Part shown: in pieces, positions 45,974 to 54,538 of the stretch | Layout of the letters: each line of letters opens with the position of its first letter | Position numbering within the stretch: the stretch's first letter is position 1 | DNA from: an uncultured Bacteroidales bacterium | GTDB lineage: Bacteria; Bacteroidota; Bacteroidia; Bacteroidales; F082 | Reading direction: 5' to 3' | Assembly: GCA_947303625.1 (NCBI GenBank) | Contig: CAMYYV010000002.1 | Span: 1 to 62,678 of the forward strand | DNA: 62,678 nt | Program-made: the position numbers and the translations under genes | Notes under the pieces: generated by a model | What the model was told of the DNA's origin: nothing | The model's database searches: none | What the model saw: only the letters and a program-made list of their open reading frames with translations

Positions 45974-46534
45974 ATGACTTACCTCGAAGAAATCACCAAC
46001 ACGAGACAACGACAACCCAACTCCATGGTAGCCAGCATATCGTCAAAGATATTGCAGATCAGAAAAGAAAATATCAAACAGAGCCTGAGCGACATCGGGA
46101 CCATCGACCACCGTCAGGACTACGTCGCCACCGTAGGCGGGGTAATGTATTACGACGACTCGCGCGCCGAAAACGTCAACGCCACCTGGTTCACCTTCGA
46201 GAACATCGTGCGACCTGTCATCTGGATTGCCGGCGGCGACGAAAGCGATGCCGACATCAAAGACCTGCGCCGCATGGCACGTAACAAGGTGAAAGCCCTG
46301 GTTTGCATCGGTTCCAACAAGGCTAAGATGAAGAAGACCTTCCAACGCGAAGTGAAGGACATCTTCGAGGCCGACGACCTCGAGGCAGCCGTCAGGATGG
46401 CTGCACTCTTGGCCCAAGACGACGACATCGTATTATTCTCACCTGCCGCCAAAGCCAGTGGAGAGACCTTCGCAGAGCGCGGCGAGTTATTCACCGAAAC
46501 CGTAAAACAACTGGAAAATGAGCTTCGTCAATAA
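45974..46534 (+). CDS. Stand-alone MurD C-terminal-domain protein
   Basis: A 186-residue protein in the murD position of the cluster. Full MurD is about 440-450 residues with UMA-binding, ATP-binding and C-terminal domains; only the last is present. After a 40-residue helical lead come IDHRQDY (MurD: LPHR), VMYYDDSRAENVNATW (MurD: DSKATNV), IWIAGGDE, VKALVCIG and DIVLFSPAAKASGETFAERG (MurD: SPACAS..KNFEERG). There is no GTNGKTT motif. Ligand-contact residues are changed: DSKATN to DSRAEN, and the Ser/Phe-Lys-Asn region to AAKASGETF. It overlaps ftsW by 17 bases and its frame is clean, which argues for a retained gene. D-Glu ligase activity is not expected; a full murD may lie elsewhere. Confidence 0.85.
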   Translation: MTYLEEITNTRQRQPNSMVASISSKILQIRKENIKQSLSDIGTIDHRQDYVATVGGVMYYDDSRAENVNATWFTFENIVRPVIWIAGGDESDADIKDLRRMARNKVKALVCIGSNKAKMKKTFQREVKDIFEADDLEAAVRMAALLAQDDDIVLFSPAAKASGETFAERGELFTETVKQLENELRQ

Positions 46535-47816
46535 AATACTGAAAGGCGACAAGGTCATCTGGATCATCGCGCTGCTGCTGGCCGTCATCTCGCTGATCGT
46601 GGTCTACAGCGCGACGAGCACGTTGGCCCACAACCAATACGCAGGCGACACAGGCAAGGTGTTGATGAAGCACCTCACTATGCTACTCTTCGGCTTCTTG
46701 ATGATGTTTGGCGCCTCAAGAATCAACTATAAGCATTACGCAAAAATCGCCTGGCTGCTGTTGATTCCCTGCCTTGCCTTATTACTCTACACCCTGGTGT
46801 TCGGACAAAACCGCAACGAAGCCAACCGTTCCATCCTCGTGGCCGGCATCTCGTTCCAGCCCAGCGAAATGGCCAAGATCATCCTCATCACCTATCTGGC
46901 GCGCCAGCTCATCATGATGGAAGGCAAGGTGTACAAATACAAGGAATTCCTCTTTAGGATAGCGGCCCCCATCCTGCTCACCGTGGCCCTGATCTTCTCG
47001 GAGAACCTCTCCACGGCCCTCATCCTCATCACCGTCTGCATCGTGCTGCTATTCATCGGACGCATCAAGTTTCTCCACATCCTATCGCTCGTGGGCCTAT
47101 GCGTGGTAGGCATGGGACTCTATCTCGCCTTCGACGCCGCCAAGACCAGCATCGACAACAAACACAGCCAAAAAAAGCACGAAGTGGCCGTGGCCCAAGG
47201 CACAAAATCGGCCGACGAATACAAAGCGAAGCAAAACCGCATCCAGACCTGGGCACATCGTCTGCAATCAATGGGCGAGGACAAAGGCGAGATCAACCGT
47301 TTTGACGACAGCCACATGCAGCGCACTTATGCCGACATCGCCGTGTCGTCGGGCTCGGTATTCGGCAGAGGCCCGGGCAAGAGCCAACAACGCAACTTCC
47401 TGCCCCACCCCTACTCCGACTTCATCTACGCCATCATCATCGAGGAATACGGCATCGTGGGCGGCATCCTCGTGCTGCTGCTCTACGTCATCTTATTCAC
47501 CCGCGTTATCCGCATCGTGGGTAAACGCACCCTCACTTTCGGCGCACTGATGGCCTTCGGGTTGGGATTCCTCATCATCCTGCAGGCCATGATCAACATG
47601 GGCGTCAGCATCGGGCTGCTGCCCGTCACAGGCCAACCCCTGCCCTTCGTCAGCATGGGCGGCACCTCGCTGATGGCCACGGGAATCATCATCGGCATGA
47701 TCCTCAGCGTCACCCGCAGCATGGAGGAAGAGTCGCTGAACAAGGAACAAGAAATAGAAGCCATCGTTAAACCAATCGACACAAGCCATGAAGAAGAACC
47801 TGAAAGTCGTGATTAG
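46518..47816 (+). CDS. ftsW: FtsW septal peptidoglycan polymerase
   Basis: A SEDS-family glycosyltransferase that polymerises lipid II at the septum with FtsI. The 432-residue protein has about ten transmembrane helices. Landmarks are VVYSATSTLA in the first helix, NRSILVAGISFQPSEMAKI, the large periplasmic loop with RTYADIAVSSGSVFGRGPGKSQ, and FIYAIIIEEYGIVGGILVLL, then PLPFVSMGGTSLMATG near the end. The C-terminal tail is cytoplasmic and acidic. It overlaps the murD-like gene by 17 bases and murG by 29 bases. Confidence 0.95.
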   Translation: MSFVNKILKGDKVIWIIALLLAVISLIVVYSATSTLAHNQYAGDTGKVLMKHLTMLLFGFLMMFGASRINYKHYAKIAWLLLIPCLALLLYTLVFGQNRNEANRSILVAGISFQPSEMAKIILITYLARQLIMMEGKVYKYKEFLFRIAAPILLTVALIFSENLSTALILITVCIVLLFIGRIKFLHILSLVGLCVVGMGLYLAFDAAKTSIDNKHSQKKHEVAVAQGTKSADEYKAKQNRIQTWAHRLQSMGEDKGEINRFDDSHMQRTYADIAVSSGSVFGRGPGKSQQRNFLPHPYSDFIYAIIIEEYGIVGGILVLLLYVILFTRVIRIVGKRTLTFGALMAFGLGFLIILQAMINMGVSIGLLPVTGQPLPFVSMGGTSLMATGIIIGMILSVTRSMEEESLNKEQEIEAIVKPIDTSHEEEPESRD

Positions 47817-48900
47817 CGGCGGCGGCACGGGAGGCCATATCTTCCCTGCCATCGCCATCGCCGATGCGTTGAAACGGCGCTATCCTGAAGCCGACATCCT
47901 GTTCATCGGCGCCAAAGGTCGCATGGAAATGGATCGCGTACCCAAGGCAGGCTATCCCATCGAAGGATTGTGGATCAGCGGCATGACCAAAGACCTCAAG
48001 TCGCTCCTGCTGCCCCTCAAACTCGTTAGCAGCCTGAGCAAGGCACGCCGCATCCTGAAGCGTTTCAAGCCCGATGTGGTGATCGGTGTAGGTGGCTTTG
48101 CCAGCGGCCCCACTCTGAAGGCAGCCAACTGGCTCGGCATACCCACCGTCATCCAGGAGCAGAACTCCTACCCAGGCAAGACCAACCGCAACGTGGGCCA
48201 AAAAGCCAAGGCCATCTGCGTGGCATACGACCACCTCGACCAATGGTTCCCCGCCGATAAGATACACTTCACCGGCAACCCCTTAAGGGCTAACATCACC
48301 CTCAACGGCACCCGTGAAGAAGCCGCCGCATTCTTCCACCTCGACGCCACCAAACCCGTCGCTCTCCTCGTGGGTGGCAGTCAAGGCGCCTTAGGCATCA
48401 ACAAGGGCATCAGCGCACAGCTCAAGGCCTTCTGCGACAGCGACCTGCAACTTATCTGGCAGACGGGCAAGACTTATATCAACCAAGCCAACGAAGAGGT
48501 GAAAGCCTTGGGTTTGGACGACCGCGTCAAGCCCACCGTCTTCATCGAGCGCATGGACCTGGCCTACGGCCTGGCCAATGTGGTCATCTCACGTGCTGGC
48601 GCCATATCCATCTCGGAACTGGCCTTAGTGCAACGCCCCGTCATCTTCGTGCCGCTACCCACCGCCGCCGAAGACCACCAAACCAAGAACGCCCAACAGC
48701 TTGTCGACGCCGACGCCGCCCTCATGGTTCGCAATGCCGACGCCGAGCAGGAGCTCGTCCCCACCCTGATGCGCCTCGCCGCAGACAAGCCCCTACAAGA
48801 CAAATTGAGTACCAACATCGGCAAGTTCGCCCGTCCGAACGCCGCCGACGACATAGTAGACCAAATCATCAAAGCAATAAACCCCGAGGGAACCCCGTAG
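47788..48900 (+). CDS. murG: MurG GlcNAc transferase
   Basis: Converts lipid I to lipid II on the inner face of the membrane. The 370-residue GT-B protein has KVVISGGGTGGHIFPAIAIA at the start, the second glycine-rich loop GVGGFASGPTL, QEQNSYPGKTNR, LLVGGSQGALGINKG and VISRAGAISISELALVQRP, the UDP-GlcNAc-binding segment. The C terminus (INPEGTP) is encoded by sequence that belongs to a CCCC-GTA-GGGG repeat, so the last few residues and the stop codon appear to come from a repeat insertion. It overlaps ftsW by 29 bases. Confidence 0.96.
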   Translation: MKKNLKVVISGGGTGGHIFPAIAIADALKRRYPEADILFIGAKGRMEMDRVPKAGYPIEGLWISGMTKDLKSLLLPLKLVSSLSKARRILKRFKPDVVIGVGGFASGPTLKAANWLGIPTVIQEQNSYPGKTNRNVGQKAKAICVAYDHLDQWFPADKIHFTGNPLRANITLNGTREEAAAFFHLDATKPVALLVGGSQGALGINKGISAQLKAFCDSDLQLIWQTGKTYINQANEEVKALGLDDRVKPTVFIERMDLAYGLANVVISRAGAISISELALVQRPVIFVPLPTAAEDHQTKNAQQLVDADAALMVRNADAEQELVPTLMRLAADKPLQDKLSTNIGKFARPNAADDIVDQIIKAINPEGTP

Positions 48901-48942
48901 GGGTGACCGGACATTAAGTAGGCGGATTCATCCCCTGCTATC
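48882..48942. repeat. Dispersed-repeat-like element at the murG 3' end
   Basis: It contains CCCCGAGGG (48882-48890), the palindrome CCCCGTAGGGG (48893-48903), and a trailing GTGACCGGACATTAAGTAGGC segment up to the CCCCTGC at 48932-48938. The arrangement resembles repeat units with CCCCGAAGGGG cores seen between genes in Bacteroidota. It supplies the murG stop codon. Confidence 0.5.
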
Positions 48943-48951
48943 ACACCAACA

Positions 48952-50292
48952 ATGAACACAAAAGAAGGACATACGATATACATGCTCGGCATCGGCGGCA
49001 TCGGCATGAGCGCCCTCGCCCGCTACTACCACAGCCAAGGCCACAACGTGGCTGGCTACGACCGTACCCCTTCGCCATTGACACGACAACTCGAAAACGA
49101 GGGCATGGCCATCCATTATGAAGACAACCCCAGCCTGCTGCCACCCCACATCGACTTCGTCGTCTACACCCCCGCCGTGCCCCATGACCTCAACGAATTT
49201 GAGGTCCTGCGCCAACGCGGTTTACCCATCATGAAACGTGCTGAGGCACTCGGCAAGGTAACGGAAGGACACTTCACCATCGCCGTGGCCGGCACCCACG
49301 GCAAAACCACCACCACCGCCATGGTGGCCCACATCCTCAACCAATGCGGGATGAACACCACCGCCTTCATCGGCGGCATCGCCAACAACTTCAACAGCAA
49401 CCTGCTGCTCTGCAAGGAGAAAGACTTCGTCATCGTGGTGGAAGCCGACGAGTTCGACCGCTCATTTCTGCATCTCCATCCCGACGTCAGCATCGTCAAC
49501 AGCATCGACGCCGACCATTTGGATATCTATGGCGACAAGGGACATGTCGTTGCCGGTTTCAATGAGTTCGCACATCTGACGCACGATCTCGTCATCGTAA
49601 AGGAAGACCTTGACGTCGTGGTGGAAAACAATGTTCGTTTCGGTTTCGGCGAGGCTTGCGACTATCGTATTGAAGTCATCGCATCAGAAAAAGGCGTCAC
49701 CGACTTTGTTATTGATGGAGAAGGCCAAAAAACGGAAATCAGGTTGCCGATGGCAGGCAGACACAACGTGTTGAATGCCACAGCCGCATTTATTGCTGCC
49801 CGTCAAACGGGTCTGACACCCAACGCCATTGCCGAGGCACTCTCTTCCTTTAAAGGTGTGAAACGCCGCTTCGACATCCGCGTCAACAACGCGCGTCATT
49901 GCTACATTGACGACTACGCGCACCATCCCGAGGAGATCCGCTCGTGCCTCACCGCCGTCAAGGAGTCGTTCCCCGACAAGCGTCTCACCCTCGTCTTCCA
50001 GCCCCACCTATACAGCCGCACCCGCGACTTCATGGACGGCTTTGCCGAAGTGCTGGCCATAGCCGATCGACTCATCCTCTTGGACATCTACCCCGCCCGC
50101 GAGTTGCCCATCGAAGGCATCACCTCAAAGGCATTATTGAATAAAGTGCAGATGACCGACAAACGTCTCTGCACGAAGTCGGAACTCGTCGCCCTGGTCG
50201 ACAGCGAACGCCCCGAGCTTTTGGTCACCATGGGCGCCGGCGACATCGACCGTTTCGTTGAACCACTCGAAAACATGATTAAGACATGGTAA
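48952..50292 (+). CDS. murC: UDP-MurNAc--L-alanine ligase MurC
   Basis: Adds L-alanine to UDP-MurNAc, the first stem-peptide step. The 446-residue protein has the N-terminal nucleotide-sugar domain (YMLGIGGIGMSALARYY), the ATP-binding AVAGTHGKTTTTAMVAHIL, EADEFDRSFLHLHPD and IDADHLDIYGD. The C-terminal domain has the DDYAHHPEEIRSCL and LVFQPHLYSRTRDF motifs characteristic of MurC. It begins 51 bases after murG, across a repeat-like spacer, and overlaps ftsQ by 7 bases. Confidence 0.97.
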   Translation: MNTKEGHTIYMLGIGGIGMSALARYYHSQGHNVAGYDRTPSPLTRQLENEGMAIHYEDNPSLLPPHIDFVVYTPAVPHDLNEFEVLRQRGLPIMKRAEALGKVTEGHFTIAVAGTHGKTTTTAMVAHILNQCGMNTTAFIGGIANNFNSNLLLCKEKDFVIVVEADEFDRSFLHLHPDVSIVNSIDADHLDIYGDKGHVVAGFNEFAHLTHDLVIVKEDLDVVVENNVRFGFGEACDYRIEVIASEKGVTDFVIDGEGQKTEIRLPMAGRHNVLNATAAFIAARQTGLTPNAIAEALSSFKGVKRRFDIRVNNARHCYIDDYAHHPEEIRSCLTAVKESFPDKRLTLVFQPHLYSRTRDFMDGFAEVLAIADRLILLDIYPARELPIEGITSKALLNKVQMTDKRLCTKSELVALVDSERPELLVTMGAGDIDRFVEPLENMIKTW

Positions 50293-51050
50293 AGAAGATA
50301 TTGAGCATAGCATTATGGGTCCTCACGGCAGCTGCGCTGATCGCCTTGTTCGTCTTTGCGCGCAAAGACTACCTGAACCGTCCGCTGCAATCGATCCAAC
50401 TGATTACACAAACCGATACCGGCTTCGTCAAGAAAGACGAAGTGCGCAAACAACTGTGGGCGCTAAGCGGCGACAAGATTGTCGGTACGGTCAACATGAT
50501 GAAGATCCAAAAACACCTCGAAGACAACCCCTGGATTGCGACCAGCAATTCCTACATCGATCTCGACGGCACACTTAACGTCAGCTACGAGGAATACCAG
50601 CCCAAGTTCAGGGTGTTCGGCAAAGACGGCCACTCGGTGTATGTGACCGACGACGGTGTCGTGGTGCCCACCAGCCGCATCTACACACCTTATGTCATGG
50701 TGGCCAGCGGCAACTTCATCATCGACAACGACACGACGTCGTATCCGCTCAACGACAGCATTGAAAACCACCGCAACCTCATCAATGCGCTGACATGGCT
50801 CAAGGCCATCGAAGGCAACAGCTTCATCAATAGCAGCGTGGGACAGATCTACTGCAACGCCCGCAACGAATTCGAACTCACCGTGAAAGACATCGAGTCG
50901 CGCGTCATTGTGGGCGACACCTGCCTCGCCGCCGACAAGCTGCACCGCCTCGAGATCTTCATGAAACAGCGTCCCAAAAGCCCCGAGACCAAGACAATGA
51001 AAAGCATCAACTTGAATTATAAAAACCAAATAGTCTGTACAAAACGATAA
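50286..51050 (+). CDS. ftsQ: FtsQ/DivIB-like divisome protein
   Basis: A bitopic division protein of 254 residues: a short cytoplasmic N terminus, one transmembrane helix (ILSIALWVLTAAALIALFVFA), then a POTRA-like part (FVKKDEVRKQLWALSGDKIV) and a beta domain with conserved YEEYQPKFRVF and VTDDGVVVP, ending in a basic tail. FtsQ links early and late divisome proteins and binds FtsB/FtsL. Sequence conservation is low, as is usual; the call rests on domain order, topology and position between murC and ftsA. Confidence 0.9.
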   Translation: MVKKILSIALWVLTAAALIALFVFARKDYLNRPLQSIQLITQTDTGFVKKDEVRKQLWALSGDKIVGTVNMMKIQKHLEDNPWIATSNSYIDLDGTLNVSYEEYQPKFRVFGKDGHSVYVTDDGVVVPTSRIYTPYVMVASGNFIIDNDTTSYPLNDSIENHRNLINALTWLKAIEGNSFINSSVGQIYCNARNEFELTVKDIESRVIVGDTCLAADKLHRLEIFMKQRPKSPETKTMKSINLNYKNQIVCTKR

Positions 51051-51055
51051 CCGTT

Positions 51056-52423
51056 ATGAGCGAAGAAAAAATCATCGTCGGATTAGACATCGGCACAACA
51101 AAAGTGGCCTGCATCGTAGGCCGCAAGGCCGAAAACGGCAAAATTGAGATCCTTGGATACGGCAAGACCGTCTCCACAGGCGTCAGGCGCGGCGTTGTCA
51201 CCAACATCATCGACACCGTCGAAGCCATCAAAACCGCCGTCAAGCAAGCCTCCGAACAGTCGGGGGTCGAAATCAACCGCGTCAGTGTCGGCATCGCAGG
51301 ACAGCACATCAAGAGCCTGCAACACCGTGGCGTGCTGATGCGCGACAATCACGAGACCGAGATCACCGAAGGCGAGATGGAACGCCTGCGCCAGGACACC
51401 TTCAAGATCAACATGACCCCGGGCGAGGAAATCATCGACGTCATCCGTCAAGACACCTACGTCGATGGCGAGCTGGCCACCAACCCCGTCGGCATGCTGG
51501 GCAGCAAGATCGAAGCCAACTTCCACGTCATCATCGGCCAGACATCGGCAGCCAAAAACATCGTCAAATGCATTGAGAGCGCCGGCCTTGAGATGGACTA
51601 CATGATCCTGGAGCCCATTGCCTCGGCACAGGCCGTCCTCGACGAGGAAGAGAAAGACGCCGGTGTGGTGCTCGTCGACATCGGCGGCGGCACCACCGAC
51701 ATCGCCATCTTCAAGGACAAGAAGATCCAACATACCGCCGTCATCCCCTTCGGCGGCAACATCATCACCGACGACATCTGCACCGGCTGCTCCATCATCA
51801 AGCACTACGCTGAAGAAGTCAAGGTGAAGTTCGGCTCTGCATTAGCCAGCGAGAACCGCGACGACGAAGTGGTGTCGATCCCCGGCATCCGCGGCCGTGA
51901 AGCCAAGGAAATCTCGTTCAAGAACTTGGCACACATCATCCAAGCCCGTTTGGAAGAGATCTTCGAACTCGTCAACTACGAGATCCAAAAGGCACGGTCG
52001 GAAAACAACCTCATCGCCGGCATCGTGCTCACCGGTGGCGGTGCCCTAATGAACCACATCCAACAGCTGGCCGAGTTCAAGACCGGCATGGAAGTGCGCA
52101 TCGGCTACCCCAATGAACACCTCAACAAAAACACCGAGAAGGAGATGTCGAGTCCTATGTACTCCACCGGTATCGGCATCGTCATCGAGACCATCGCCCG
52201 CATGGAACATGACGAGCACCTGCAAGAGATGGAAGAGGCCGAGAAGGAGAAGACATCCGGACCGAAAAAAGTAGAGGAGACCGAGCCCGCCGAGCCAACG
52301 GAGACTACCGAAATCGTAGAAACCGAAAACAAAGGCAAAAAACCGAAGAAAAGAGTCATCGATTTGAAAAAAATCGTAACTTCGCTGACTGATATCCTTT
52401 CATCCTCAGACGACATTGAATAA
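51056..52423 (+). CDS. ftsA: FtsA actin-like division protein
   Basis: Tethers FtsZ to the membrane. The 455-residue protein has the actin-fold phosphate 1 motif IIVGLDIGTTKVACIVG, the FtsA-specific 1C domain (GVEINRVSVGIAGQHI), phosphate 2 VVLVDIGGGTTDIAIF and the adenosine motif GIVLTGGGALMNHI. A Glu/Thr-rich linker of about 50 residues (EETEPAEPTETTEIVETE) separates the fold from a C-terminal amphipathic helix (VIDLKKIVTSLTDILSS), the presumed membrane anchor. The linker is longer than in E. coli FtsA. It sits 5 bases after ftsQ and 21 before ftsZ. Confidence 0.96.
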   Translation: MSEEKIIVGLDIGTTKVACIVGRKAENGKIEILGYGKTVSTGVRRGVVTNIIDTVEAIKTAVKQASEQSGVEINRVSVGIAGQHIKSLQHRGVLMRDNHETEITEGEMERLRQDTFKINMTPGEEIIDVIRQDTYVDGELATNPVGMLGSKIEANFHVIIGQTSAAKNIVKCIESAGLEMDYMILEPIASAQAVLDEEEKDAGVVLVDIGGGTTDIAIFKDKKIQHTAVIPFGGNIITDDICTGCSIIKHYAEEVKVKFGSALASENRDDEVVSIPGIRGREAKEISFKNLAHIIQARLEEIFELVNYEIQKARSENNLIAGIVLTGGGALMNHIQQLAEFKTGMEVRIGYPNEHLNKNTEKEMSSPMYSTGIGIVIETIARMEHDEHLQEMEEAEKEKTSGPKKVEETEPAEPTETTEIVETENKGKKPKKRVIDLKKIVTSLTDILSSSDDIE

Positions 52424-52444
52424 CCCCGACAAAACCCCAAAACC

Positions 52445-54388
52445 ATGACAGAAGATTTTACCATAAACATGCAACAAGACGAGCTGTTTACCCCCGTCGA
52501 TGTTGACAAACCCAACTATATCAAAGTCGTCGGTGTGGGCGGCGGCGGAGGCAACGCCGTCAACCACATGATGGAAGAAGGCATACAGGGCGTCGACTTC
52601 GTCCTGTGCAACACCGACCACCAGGCATTGCTGAAGAGCAAGGTGAAGACCACCGTCCATCTCGGCAAGCGCGAGCTTGGTGCCGGCAACGACCCCAACA
52701 TCGGGCGCGAAGCCGCCGAGATGAGCCGCGATGAGCTTGAAGCCCTGATGGATGACAACACCAAGATGCTCTTCGTCACCGCCGGCATGGGCGGTGGCAC
52801 CGGCACCGGCGCTGCCCCCGTCGTGGCCAAGATCGCCAAAGACAAAGGCATCCTCACCGTCGGCATCGTCACCATGCCTATGGAACGCGAAGGCCGCCGC
52901 CGCAAGCTGCAAGCCCTCGCAGGCATCGACGAACTGAAGAAATGCGTCGACACTCTCATCCTTATCAGCACCGACAAGCTGCGCGACCAATACGGCAACA
53001 TGAAGCTCTCCGAGGCCTTCAAGAAAGCCGACGACGTGCTGGCCACCGCCGCACGTGGCATTGCCGAGATCATCACCGTGCCCGGCTATGTCAACGTCGA
53101 CTTCGAAGACGTGAAGACCGTAATGAAAGACAGCGGCAAGGCCATCATGGGCTCAGGCACCGCCGAAGGCGAAGGCCGCGCCGAGAAAGCCATCAAGGAC
53201 GCCATCCACTCGCCCCTGCTCAACGACTCGAACATCGAAGGCGCCAAGAACATCCTGCTCTACATCACCTCGGGCAGCAACGAGGTGTCGCTCGACGAAG
53301 TCGACGAGATCCTCGAAATCGCACAAAACGCCTGCGGCAACAACAGCGACGTCATCTGGGGTAACGGCACCGACGAGAGCCTCGGCGAGGCCCTCAGCGT
53401 CACCCTCATCGCCACTGGCTTCAACCACGACGCCAAGCCGTACAGTAGTGTACTCGCCGAGAAGCAAGCCCCGACAAGCACCAGCCAGCCCAAGAAGGTG
53501 TACGACCTGAGCGGCAAGGTGAGAGGCGAAGAACCTGTGGCACCCGCCCAACCCGCCAACCAAGCCGTGGGCACCGTGGCCGCCAACGAAGTGGGAATGA
53601 CATCCAAAGAAGAGCACCTCGAACCCAAGCACGAGGAAAAGACCGTCCATTCCCTCTTCAGCGCCCCTGTCACCGAAGTCACCGAGCCCTCGGTCTCTGA
53701 GCCTGAGGTTGCTGAGCAAAGTCGAAATATCGAAGGGCCGTCCGCAAAAAAACAGGTCCCTGAGCCTGCGGTCCCTGAGGCCGATCGAAGGGTCGAAGAG
53801 CCGACCACAATAAACCAGACCGATCAAAGGGTCGAAGAGTCGACTCCCAAGTCAGAGGCCCCCATCTCCATCGAATGGCCCTCGCTTAAACCTTCAGTCC
53901 CTGAGCCCGGCGAAGGGCCGATCAAAGACACTGATGACGCCCCCCTCTTCGAGCCCCTCGCCCAACCCACGCCTGAGACGCCCGTTTACGACACGCCTTC
54001 GACCGTACATCACGAGGAAGAGCATCCCGTGGTGAAAGTGTTCGACAACCCGTTCCGCTCAGGCAGCGACGACGAAGGCTTCGAGATCACCTCGCGCATC
54101 ATCACGCGTGAGGAGGTGGAGGCCCGCAGCGAGCAGGAGATTGCCGTGCTCGAGGCCAAGAAAGCCAAGGAGACCGACCCGAAGGAACAGCTTAAGAAAC
54201 AGCGCCTGCGCGCCTTGAGCATCAACTTCAGGACAGCACGCGGCTTGGAGGAGCTGGAAAACCAGCCCGCCTACCTACGCCGCAACGTCGAGATCAGCCC
54301 CAACGAAGAGGCCGACCTCTCGCATTACTCCACCTCGCAAAGCGGCATCAGCAGCGAGAACTCATTCCTCCACGACAACGTGGACTAA
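52445..54388 (+). CDS. ftsZ: FtsZ tubulin-like division GTPase with a long, repeat-rich linker
   Basis: Forms the Z-ring. The GTPase core (about residues 20-340) has VVGVGGGGGNAVNHMM, the tubulin signature AGMGGGTGTGAAPVVA and the T7-loop region. At 647 residues it is about 250 longer than E. coli FtsZ. The extra length is a linker (about 350-600) rich in Pro, Glu and Thr. Between about residues 415 and 493 it contains VPEP/EGP-like words encoded by copies of a small DNA repeat. The C-terminal FtsA-binding peptide is recognisable as PAYLRRNVE, followed by a further 20-residue tail. It ends the cluster and is followed by a terminator-like hairpin. Confidence 0.96.
   Translation: MTEDFTINMQQDELFTPVDVDKPNYIKVVGVGGGGGNAVNHMMEEGIQGVDFVLCNTDHQALLKSKVKTTVHLGKRELGAGNDPNIGREAAEMSRDELEALMDDNTKMLFVTAGMGGGTGTGAAPVVAKIAKDKGILTVGIVTMPMEREGRRRKLQALAGIDELKKCVDTLILISTDKLRDQYGNMKLSEAFKKADDVLATAARGIAEIITVPGYVNVDFEDVKTVMKDSGKAIMGSGTAEGEGRAEKAIKDAIHSPLLNDSNIEGAKNILLYITSGSNEVSLDEVDEILEIAQNACGNNSDVIWGNGTDESLGEALSVTLIATGFNHDAKPYSSVLAEKQAPTSTSQPKKVYDLSGKVRGEEPVAPAQPANQAVGTVAANEVGMTSKEEHLEPKHEEKTVHSLFSAPVTEVTEPSVSEPEVAEQSRNIEGPSAKKQVPEPAVPEADRRVEEPTTINQTDQRVEESTPKSEAPISIEWPSLKPSVPEPGEGPIKDTDDAPLFEPLAQPTPETPVYDTPSTVHHEEEHPVVKVFDNPFRSGSDDEGFEITSRIITREEVEARSEQEIAVLEAKKAKETDPKEQLKKQRLRALSINFRTARGLEELENQPAYLRRNVEISPNEEADLSHYSTSQSGISSENSFLHDNVD
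53691..53923 (+). repeat. Cluster of degenerate CTGAGC-TCGAAGG repeats inside ftsZ
   Basis: Related words occur at 53691-53743 (CTCTGAGCCTG, GTTGCTGAGC, CGAAGGGCCG), 53754-53806 (GTCCCTGAGCCTG, GTCCCTGAGG, TCGAAGGGTCGAAG), 53820-53844 and 53895-53923 (AGTCCCTGAGCCC, CGAAGGGCCGATC). They match halves of the repeat found between dinB and dnaE2 and keep the ftsZ frame open. Confidence 0.65.
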
Positions 54389-54426
54389 AGCATTTCGTCA
54401 CAGACTATTTGATTATCCGACGAGGC

Positions 54427-54460
54427 AGACGGGCTTCCTTTTGGGGAGTCCGTTTGTTAT
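54427..54460 (+). terminator. Likely terminator of the dcw cluster
   Basis: An imperfect stem (ACGGGCTTCC with GGGGAGTCCGT, including G-T pairs) and loop TTTT is followed by TTTGTTATTTTG, 40-70 bases after the ftsZ stop codon. Confidence 0.65.
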
Positions 54461-54511
54461 TTTGTACTTCACAAAAAAGGACATGGAAGACCACATTCGG
54501 CCAATTTTCTG

Positions 54512-54519
54512 TACCTTTG
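54512..54519 (+). promoter_or_regulatory. Bacteroidota -7 box for the second Rgp-like protease
   Basis: TACCTTTG, 19 bases before the ATG at 54539. Confidence 0.65.
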
Positions 54520-54538
54520 CCCAAAATATCACCCGCAA

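Noticed and set aside
45913-46534. A frameshift or sequencing error hiding the rest of murD
   Set aside because: Only 61 bases separate mraY from the short gene, so the missing 260 codons cannot be present in any frame.
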